Shown here: positions 58,312 through 64,000 of the stretch, one piece after another
Layout of the letters: each line of letters opens with the position of its first letter
Numbering within the stretch: the first letter of the stretch is position 1
NCBI RefSeq assembly: GCF_019904175.1
Contig: NZ_CP061913.1
Span: forward strand, 10,416,001-10,480,000
DNA length: 64,000 nt
Direction: 5' to 3'
Origin: Dactylosporangium vinaceum
GTDB taxonomy: Bacteria; Actinomycetota; Actinomycetes; Mycobacteriales; Micromonosporaceae
Program-made: the position numbers and the translations under genes
The notes under the pieces: generated by a model
What the model was told of the DNA's origin: nothing
Database searches by the model: none
The model's input: only the letters and a program-made list of their open reading frames with translations

Positions 58312-60830
58312 TCAGGACAGCATCGGCGACACCGACCACCGCGATCCCCGCCGGGGCCCCGGCGCAGTCACCGGACTCGTCGTCCGACTTCGCGGAGACC
58401 CTGGCCGCCGCGATGCAGGGCCTTCCCGCACGCCGCGACCCGTCGGTGGTCCGCCCGAGGACCGACCGTCCGGCCGCCACCACCGACCAGCCCCCGGACG
58501 CCGCCGTCCAGGACCCCACCGCTCAGAACCCCACCGCACAGAACCCCACCGCCCACGCCCCAACCGCTCACCGCCCCACCGCCCACGGCGCTACCGTTCA
58601 TGGCTCCACCGTTCATGGCTCCACCGCGCAGGACGCTACTACCCAGGACCCCGCTGTCCAGGACGGAACGGCTCACGACGCCGCCGGCAAGCCCCGCAGC
58701 TCCCGGTCCCGGCCGAGCCGGGCGACCGAGCCGCCGCAAGCGGCCGGGAGCTCGCAGCCCACCGCGGAGGCGGCCGCGATCACGGCCCCGGCGACCGGCG
58801 CTCCCGCCCCCGTCGTGACGACCGTGGACGCGCTCCAGGCGATACTGAGCGCCGCCTCGGCGAACGCCGGGCAGAACCTGCCGGTCCCACCGCCCCCGCC
58901 GCCCGCACAGCCCCAGCCGGTAGCCACCGAGCCGACAGTGCAGCCGGTCGCCGCCCGCAGCACCGCGGTCCAGGCGGCGCCGGTAGCGGTGTCGCAAAGC
59001 GCACCCGAATCGCTCGCGGTCACCCCGGTCCAAGCCACCCCATTCCAAGTCACCCTGCCCGGAGCCCCGACCCCCGCGGCGTTCCCCCGACCGGCTGCCG
59101 TAGGCCGACCGCCGCTGCCCACAACCGCACCCACGCCGGCATCGGCACCGGCGTCGGCCCAGGCACTCGCAGCGACGAGCGCCGTGGAATCCGCCCCGGC
59201 GACGGCTTCCGCGAAAGTCGAGTCCGCGAGCACCACGACCCCGGACCCGACGGCCCCGAAGCCGCCGGCGGTACCGGTCACGGCGCCGAGTGCCGGGCCG
59301 GCTATGGCGCCCACCTCGAAGCCGACGCCGACCACCCCGATGGAAGAGGCGCTGACCGCCGCGAAGCAGGCCCTGGCCGAGGCCCTCCGCACCTCCGCAG
59401 CACCACCGACCACCGTGAACACGACGCCGCCGCGGGTGCTCGCCCAACCCACCGCCGTCTCATTCGCGAATGTCCCGGCCACGGCAGTTGCGGCAAAGGA
59501 CGTTGCGGCAAATGACGCCCCGGCCGAGGACGTTGCCGTGGTAGCCGAAGCCGGCGCAGTGCCGCGTGCCCCGGCGACGACCGTACCGATACCCGCTGGG
59601 CCCACGGCCCGGCCGGCGACCGCCGGCGGCCCGGACCCGAGCGCGTCCACCGCGCCCGCGCGCTCCGCTGACACGCCGGTCGTCGACGAGCCGGCCGGGC
59701 CGCCGAGCCCCCGCGGCCCGGAAGTGGCGGTCAAAGCCACCGGCGAGGCACAGCCGCTCCCGGCGGCCGACGTGGCTCCCGCCACCCCGGTCCCCACCAC
59801 CCCGGTCACCGCCGACGCGGCCGCCCCGGTCACCGCCGGCGCGGCCGTGCACCACCCGCACGTGGACCCGCCGCCGGACCCGGTCGTCGCCGTTGCCGGG
59901 GTCGAGGTCGTCCGCGCCGAGGGCGACGGGCTCAAGGCCGACCGGCTCGCGGCTCAGCCGACGAGCGCCGACCGGCTCGATGTCCGCGGCGGCGATGTGG
60001 TCGATCACCGGGTCGACGCCGCGCCGGGCGGCGGCTGGCTCGCGAACAGTGGCTCGGGCTCCGGTGGCCTCGACGGTGGACGCGACTCCCGCAGCGCCGA
60101 TCCTGGCTCCCAAGGCTCGCAGTCGTCCGGGGAGACCGGCGGCGACGGGGCCGGGGCGCTCGGGAGCGCCGGGTTCAGCGCGCCGGCCGGGCTGGGGTTC
60201 GCCGCGCTCCTCGGCGGTGACAAGGGCGGTGCGCTCGGCAGCGTCGGGGTCCGCGACAGCGGTGCCGGACGGGCCGGTTACACCGGTGGCGGCGGCGGTA
60301 GCGGGGTCGTGAGCGCCGTCGGCGTCGGCGGGCCGGCCGGGCTCGCCGGGAGTGCCGGCGCCGGGATCGACGGGTCCGGGCTGCCCGGCGCGGGCCAGGG
60401 CGCCTGGGCCAGCGTGGCGCCGCAGCTGCTGAGCGTGCTCTCTCCGCTGCGCAAGGGCACGGACGGAGTACACCGGATGACGCTCCGGCTCGAACCGGAT
60501 GAGCTCGGGCCGGTGAGCATCGTGGCCGAGGTGCGCGACGGCAGCATCTCCGTCCAGCTGCGCGCCGACCATGAGGCCGGCCAGGCGGCGCTGCAGGCCG
60601 CCCTGCCGGAGCTGCAGCAGGACCTGAGCTCCGCCGGGTTCGCCGAGTGCGCTCTCGAACTGCACCAGGATGCTGCCCTCGCGGGCAACGGATCGCAACA
60701 GTTCTCAGGTCGGCAGGCCGAGGGACGATCTCAACGACGAGCGCCCGAACGCGTCGAATCGGGCGCGGCGGTTGCCGCGTCCGGTTCGGACCAGCCCGCC
60801 GGAGACGGACTCCTCGACGTCCGGCTCTAA
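58308..60830 (+). CDS. fliK: Hook-length control protein FliK
   Basis: 840 residues, twice the length of enteric FliK. ATG 58308 overlaps the previous stop by 4 bp. The first ~590 residues are Pro/Ala/Thr-rich, disordered, and include eleven degenerate pentapeptides of the type (Q/H)-x-P-T-A (58509-58673). Residues about 600-700 are Gly/Ser-rich. The C-terminal Flg_hook domain (about 715-790) has 'LRLEPDELGPVSIVAEVRDGSISVQLRADHEAGQAALQAALPELQQDLSSAG', the substrate-specificity switch. FliK acts as a secreted ruler; the long disordered part suggests a long hook or a thick wall to cross. Confidence 0.92.
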   Translation: MIRTASATPTTAIPAGAPAQSPDSSSDFAETLAAAMQGLPARRDPSVVRPRTDRPAATTDQPPDAAVQDPTAQNPTAQNPTAHAPTAHRPTAHGATVHGSTVHGSTAQDATTQDPAVQDGTAHDAAGKPRSSRSRPSRATEPPQAAGSSQPTAEAAAITAPATGAPAPVVTTVDALQAILSAASANAGQNLPVPPPPPPAQPQPVATEPTVQPVAARSTAVQAAPVAVSQSAPESLAVTPVQATPFQVTLPGAPTPAAFPRPAAVGRPPLPTTAPTPASAPASAQALAATSAVESAPATASAKVESASTTTPDPTAPKPPAVPVTAPSAGPAMAPTSKPTPTTPMEEALTAAKQALAEALRTSAAPPTTVNTTPPRVLAQPTAVSFANVPATAVAAKDVAANDAPAEDVAVVAEAGAVPRAPATTVPIPAGPTARPATAGGPDPSASTAPARSADTPVVDEPAGPPSPRGPEVAVKATGEAQPLPAADVAPATPVPTTPVTADAAAPVTAGAAVHHPHVDPPPDPVVAVAGVEVVRAEGDGLKADRLAAQPTSADRLDVRGGDVVDHRVDAAPGGGWLANSGSGSGGLDGGRDSRSADPGSQGSQSSGETGGDGAGALGSAGFSAPAGLGFAALLGGDKGGALGSVGVRDSGAGRAGYTGGGGGSGVVSAVGVGGPAGLAGSAGAGIDGSGLPGAGQGAWASVAPQLLSVLSPLRKGTDGVHRMTLRLEPDELGPVSIVAEVRDGSISVQLRADHEAGQAALQAALPELQQDLSSAGFAECALELHQDAALAGNGSQQFSGRQAEGRSQRRAPERVESGAAVAASGSDQPAGDGLLDVRL
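58509..58673 (+). repeat. Degenerate 15-bp tandem repeat in fliK
   Basis: Eleven 15-nt units encoding QDPTA, QNPTA, QNPTA, HAPTA, HRPTA, HGATV, HGSTV, HGSTA, QDATT, QDPAV and QDGTA. Unit length is kept exactly, so the reading frame is never disturbed by copy-number change. Confidence 0.85.
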
Positions 60831-60853
60831 GCAACCGAACAAGGGAGTGTGCC

Positions 60854-61453
60854 ATCACCGCCCCGACGCCGGTCAGTGGAAACGTCGCCGACTACGTGCC
60901 GAAGACGAACGCACCGACCAAGAAGAGTGACTCGGACGGGCCCGCGAAGCCCGGAGGCGACCTGGGGAAGGACGCCTTCCTCAAGCTGCTCGTCACGCAG
61001 CTGAAGTACCAGGACCCCAGCAATCCCATGGACAACCGGGAGTTCCTGGCGCAGACGGCGCAGTTCACCACGGTCGAGAAGCTCAACGATCTCGCGGAGA
61101 CCCAGCAGAGCCTGCTCAGCGCGCAGCTCCAGCTCGGTGCGAGCGCGCTGATCGGCAAGACGGTCAGCTACACCGACACGGAGAACAAGGTCCACAGCGG
61201 CATCGTGTCGGCGGCCAAGTTCTTCACCGGCGCCCCGCCGACCCTGCGCGTCGGGGACGCGGACGTCGCCCTGGCGTCGGTCACCGAGATCGGCACCCCG
61301 GCCCCGGCGGCGACGAGCCCGGCGGCACAGAGTCCAACCGCGCAGAGTCCGACGGCGCAGAGTCCGACGGCGCAAACCCCTCCGGTGCCGGCCCCGCAGG
61401 CCCCGGCGCCGACCCAGAACGGTCAGCGACCGGGCCAGCCGGCGTCGTCCTGA
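60854..61453 (+). CDS. flgD: Hook-cap/scaffold protein FlgD, start codon apparently ATC
   Basis: 199 residues if read from 60854. The FlgD core is clear: 'LGKDAFLKLLVTQLKYQDPSNPMDNREFLAQTAQFTTVEKLNDLAETQ'. The usual C-terminal Ig-like region is reduced, ending in 'QSPTAQSPTAQSPTAQTPP'. No ATG, GTG or TTG stands at a sensible place: AAGGGAG (60841-60847) is followed after 6 nt by ATC, then ACC GCC CCG. The nearest in-frame GTG is 60896, with no ribosome binding site. Initiation at ATC or a sequence error (ATC for ATG) are the options. FlgD caps the growing hook. Confidence 0.85.
   Translation: MTAPTPVSGNVADYVPKTNAPTKKSDSDGPAKPGGDLGKDAFLKLLVTQLKYQDPSNPMDNREFLAQTAQFTTVEKLNDLAETQQSLLSAQLQLGASALIGKTVSYTDTENKVHSGIVSAAKFFTGAPPTLRVGDADVALASVTEIGTPAPAATSPAAQSPTAQSPTAQSPTAQTPPVPAPQAPAPTQNGQRPGQPASS
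61328..61372 (+). repeat. QSPTA x3 tandem repeat in flgD
   Basis: Three 15-nt units encoding QSPTA. Same unit length and residue pattern as the fliK repeat 2.7 kb upstream. Confidence 0.85.
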
Positions 61454-61469
61454 AAGGAAACCACCCCAC

Positions 61470-62693
61470 ATGCTCCGCTCACTCTTCTCCGGCATCAGCG
61501 GCCTCCGGGCGCACCAGCAGATGCTCGACGTCACCAGCAACAACATCGCCAACGTCAACACGGTGGGGTACAAGGCCGCGCAGACGGTCTTCGCCGACAC
61601 GCTCAGCCAGATGATGCGCTCCGCGGGTGCGCCGCAGCCCGAGATCGGCGGCACCAACCCGGCCCAGGTCGGCCTCGGTGTGCGGCTGGCCGCCATCAAC
61701 ACCGTGTTCACGCAGGGCTCCGCCCAGACGACGGGCCGCCCGACCGACGTGATGATCTCCGGTGACGGCTTCTTCATCGTCAACTCCACGAACGAGCAGC
61801 TGTATTCGCGGGCCGGGGCGTTCAACTTCGACGCCGAGGGCAAGCTGGTGACCCCGACCGGCGCGGCGGTGCAGGGCTGGCCCGCGGTCAACGGTGTGGT
61901 CAACGCCAACGCCCCGCTCGGCGACATCCGGCTGCCGATGGGCACGCTCATCGCGCCGACGGCCACCGACACCGTCGTCGTCTCCGGCAACCTGCCGGCC
62001 AACGCGCCCGACCCGTCGACGATCACCCGGGTCATCAAGACGTACGACGTCACCGGTGCGGCGGTCAACCTGACGCAGTCGTACCAGTACACGGGCGGCA
62101 CCTGGTCGGTGACGTTCTCGGACGGCACCAACAGCGTCGGCCCCACCGCGCTGACGTTCGGGCCCAACGGGCAGATCACCGGGCCGACGTTCACGGACAA
62201 GAACGGCGCGACGAAGGTGGGTGTCCTCTACGACCCGCTCAGCACGGGCAGTGGCATCGGCATCGATCTGGCCGGCCTCACGATGTACACGGGCAACGCG
62301 ACGGTACAGCCGCTGAGTCAGAACGGCGCACCGGCGGCGACCCTGCAGTCGTTCAGCATCAACCCCGACGGTCAGCTGGTGGGCGTGTTCTCCAACGGCA
62401 ACAAGCAGACGGTCGCCCAGCTCGCGCTGGCGAACTTCAACAACCCGCCCGGCCTGGAGAAGGTCGGCGACTCGCTGTACCGCTTCACCGTCAACTCCGG
62501 CCTGGCCCAGGTCGGTGCGCCGGGCACCGGCGGGCTCGGCACGCTGCAGAGCGGTGCGGTCGAGATGTCGAACGTCGACCTGGCCCAGGAGTTCACCAAC
62601 CTGATCGTCGCCCAGCGCGGCTTCCAGGCCAACTCCAAGGTCATCAGCACCTCCGACGACGTGCTGCAGGAACTGGTGAACCTGAAGCGGTAA
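61470..62693 (+). CDS. flgE: Flagellar hook protein FlgE
   Basis: 407 residues. N-terminal 'MLRSLFSGISGLRAHQQMLDVTSNNIANVNTVGYKAAQTVFADTL', the internal 'GDGFFIVNSTNEQLYSRAGAFNFDAEGKLVTPTGAAVQGWPA', and C-terminal 'GAVEMSNVDLAQEFTNLIVAQRGFQANSKVISTSDDVLQELVNLKR' are the hook/basal-rod signatures. Length and position after flgD mark it as the hook subunit rather than FlgF or FlgG. AGGAAA site 16 bp after flgD. Confidence 0.96.
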   Translation: MLRSLFSGISGLRAHQQMLDVTSNNIANVNTVGYKAAQTVFADTLSQMMRSAGAPQPEIGGTNPAQVGLGVRLAAINTVFTQGSAQTTGRPTDVMISGDGFFIVNSTNEQLYSRAGAFNFDAEGKLVTPTGAAVQGWPAVNGVVNANAPLGDIRLPMGTLIAPTATDTVVVSGNLPANAPDPSTITRVIKTYDVTGAAVNLTQSYQYTGGTWSVTFSDGTNSVGPTALTFGPNGQITGPTFTDKNGATKVGVLYDPLSTGSGIGIDLAGLTMYTGNATVQPLSQNGAPAATLQSFSINPDGQLVGVFSNGNKQTVAQLALANFNNPPGLEKVGDSLYRFTVNSGLAQVGAPGTGGLGTLQSGAVEMSNVDLAQEFTNLIVAQRGFQANSKVISTSDDVLQELVNLKR

Positions 62694-62718
62694 CGCTTCC
62701 TAGAAGCGGGAGGCCGCC

Positions 62719-63003
62719 GTGATTCTGCTGACCCGGCTCAACGGCCCGGTGTTCGCGCTCAACCCCGACCTGGTCGAGCGGGCCGAGTGCACGCCCGACA
62801 CCGTGATCACGCTCGTCGACGGCACGAAGTATCTGGTCACCGAGTCGCTGCCGGAGGTGGTGACGCTCGTGCGCCACTACCGCGCCTCCGTCATCGTCGA
62901 GGCCCAGCACCTGGCCGGGCAGAGCCCTGACGAGCGGGCCGAGGCCGCCGCCGAGCAGGTCGCGAAGACAAACGTCGTCCGTCTGAAGCGTCGGGAGCGC
63001 TAA
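62719..63003 (+). CDS. flbD: FlbD-family flagellar protein
   Basis: 94 residues from GTG with GGGAGG. 'MILLTRLNGPVFALNPDLVERAECTPDTVITLVDGTKYLVTESLPEVVTLVRHYRASVI' is the complete FlbD/SwrD family domain (about 1-65), with a charged tail. In Bacillus the SwrD homologue raises motor power through the stators. Here it lies 5 bp before motA, which agrees with that role. Not the Caulobacter NtrC-type FlbD. Confidence 0.94.
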   Translation: MILLTRLNGPVFALNPDLVERAECTPDTVITLVDGTKYLVTESLPEVVTLVRHYRASVIVEAQHLAGQSPDERAEAAAEQVAKTNVVRLKRRER

Positions 63004-63008
63004 GCACA

Positions 63009-63782
63009 ATGGATCCGGCAACTATCGCTGGCATCGTCCTCGCCTTCGTCGCGATCTTCGCCGCGATGATCCTGGAGGGCGGCAGCCCCGGGTCGATCTT
63101 CCTGGTCGCGCCGCTGGTGCTGGTGTTCGTCGGCACCCTCGGCGCGGCCATGGCCGGCGGCATGCTCAAGGACACGATCGCGCTCGTCGACTCGCTCAAG
63201 CGGGTGACGCTGAGCAAGTCGGCGACCTACGACACGCTCGTGGAAGACATCGTGAAGCTCGCCGAGAAGGCGCGGCGCGAGGGTCTGCTGGCGCTGGAGG
63301 ACGCGATGAAGGAGGTGCAGGACCCGTTTCTCAAGAAGGGCCTGCAGCTCGCGATCGACGGCACCGACTCCGAGGAGCTCGCCGGGATCCTCGAGGCCGA
63401 GGTCGACGCGAAGAAGAAGGCCGACAAGCAGGCCGCGGCGATCTTCACGGCCATGGGTGGTTACGCGCCCACCATCGGCATCATCGGCACCGTCATCGGC
63501 CTGATCCACGTGCTGGAGAACCTGAGCGAGCCGGCCAAGCTGGGTGAGCTGATCGCGAGCGCGTTCGTGGCCACGCTGTGGGGCGTGCTGTCGGCAAACG
63601 TCATCTGGCTGCCGATGGGCGCCAAGATGAAGCGCCTGTCCGAGATCGAGTGCGGGCAGATGGAGCTGGTCATCGCGGGCATCATCAACATCCAGGCCGG
63701 CGCCAACCCGCGCCTGGTCGCGCAGAAGCTGCGCAGCCTCCTGCCTCCGGGCGCGGTCAAGGAGGAGAAGAAGGCGGCCTGA
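63009..63782 (+). CDS. motA: Flagellar motor stator protein MotA
   Basis: 257 residues, four membrane helices (about 5-24, 30-50, 150-172, 183-205). 'MDPATIAGIVLAFVAIFAAMILEGG' start, cytoplasmic loop 'EKARREGLLALEDAMKEVQDPFLKKGLQLAIDGTD' with the charged residues that contact FliG, and 'GGYAPTIGIIGTVIGLIHVLENL' with the conserved Pro of the ion channel. Forms the proton- or sodium-driven stator with MotB. Confidence 0.97.
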   Translation: MDPATIAGIVLAFVAIFAAMILEGGSPGSIFLVAPLVLVFVGTLGAAMAGGMLKDTIALVDSLKRVTLSKSATYDTLVEDIVKLAEKARREGLLALEDAMKEVQDPFLKKGLQLAIDGTDSEELAGILEAEVDAKKKADKQAAAIFTAMGGYAPTIGIIGTVIGLIHVLENLSEPAKLGELIASAFVATLWGVLSANVIWLPMGAKMKRLSEIECGQMELVIAGIINIQAGANPRLVAQKLRSLLPPGAVKEEKKAA

Positions 63783-63807
63783 TGACCGGCTGGATCGCGA
63801 GTCGGGG

Positions 63808-63836
63808 ATGTCGGGCGCACCCGCGCCCGACATTTC
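63808..63836 (+). terminator. Terminator between motA and motB
   Basis: Perfect 11-bp stem (63808-63818 / 63823-63833), 4-nt loop, followed by TTT, 26 bp after the motA stop. Confidence 0.85.
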
Positions 63837-63867
63837 GCGTCCGCGGGGCCGAGACCGGAGCAGGCCG

Positions 63868-63931
63868 GTAACCGCAGCACACCGGCCCGGCAACCGGGCG
63901 GCACTCGGGTGTCCCCCGGTCGGACCGATGT
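63868..63931 (+). promoter_or_regulatory. Tentative activator box plus sigma-28-like promoter for motB
   Basis: GTAACCG-CAGC-ACACCGG (63868-63885) is an 11/14 match to the flgB heptamer repeat. CTCG (63904-63907), 16-nt spacer, ACCGATGT (63924-63931) resembles the other promoters. The box-to-minus-35 distance, 18 bp, equals that at flgB. The -35 and -10 each carry one departure from the set. Confidence 0.45.
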
Positions 63932-63974
63932 GAACCCCGACGGCGTTACAACGACCTGGAGGGGGGCTGCCACG

Positions 63975-64000
63975 ATGTCCGGTGGTGGACACGCGGCGAA
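63975..64000 (+). CDS. motB: Probable start of motB (cut by the window end)
   Basis: ATG at 63975 after a GAGGGGGG ribosome binding site reads MSGGGHAA and runs off the window. A Gly/His-rich N-terminus is common in actinobacterial MotB, and the gene after motA is nearly always motB. Only eight codons are visible, so the call rests on position. Confidence 0.55.

Overview
The window is very GC-rich, with long antisense open frames and strong C/G bias at third codon positions. It carries most of a flagellar gene cluster beside secreted proteases, lectins, a PHP protein and many two-component genes typical of mycelial Actinobacteria. A flagellated, otherwise mycelial actinomycete points to a zoospore-forming member of the Micromonosporaceae (Actinoplanes-like). 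That is an inference from gene content and promoter motifs, not from a marker gene. No rRNA, tRNA or CRISPR array was seen.

Layout. 1-7.1 kb (+): end of a secreted GH26-like glycosidase, a subtilisin with a P domain, an SRPBCC protein, and an overlapping receiver / HEAT-repeat / membrane glycosyltransferase operon. 7.2-15.5 kb: a sensory island with four histidine kinases (one degenerate), an OmpR-type and a LuxR-type regulator, and a PHP protein. 15.5-20.2 kb: two secreted zinc metalloproteases, a 39-residue Flp-pilin-like protein, a DUF5655 protein, a membrane protein and a secreted GH73 enzyme. 20.2-25.7 kb (-): MCP, PAS kinase and GGDEF protein in one run behind a sigma-28-type promoter.

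25.8-39.3 kb is the filament half of the flagellar cluster. csrA, fliW, flgL, flgK and flgN lie on the minus strand. On the plus strand are two paralogous FliA-type sigma factors, three tandem flagellins, fliD, fliS, a fliT-like gene and a large TPR glycosyltransferase. 39.3-42.7 kb is a low-complexity island holding a complete IS256-family element with 8-bp target duplications, followed by a damaged IS5-family element. 42.8-50.6 kb (-): an MMPL transporter and three sugar-transfer genes (one fused to an FkbM methyltransferase), probably flagellin or surface glycosylation. 50.8-64 kb (+): basal body, export ATPase, hook and stator genes flgB, flgC, fliE, fliF, fliG, fliH, fliI, fliJ, a NlpC/P60-SLT wall hydrolase, fliK, flgD, flgE, flbD, motA and the first codons of probable motB.

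How it fits together. Six sites share a sigma-28-like promoter, CT(C/T)(A/T)-N16-(G/T)CCGA(T/A)NN, placed before the MCP run, flgN, each flagellin and flgB; the two FliA paralogues are the obvious readers. The flgB promoter also has a perfect GCAACCG-N4-GCAACCG direct repeat 18 bp upstream, and the motB promoter has a degraded copy at the same distance. CsrA and FliW are encoded next door, and the leaders of flagellins 1 and 2 carry GGA-loop hairpins plus GGA-type ribosome binding sites, which predicts FliW-CsrA control of flagellin translation.
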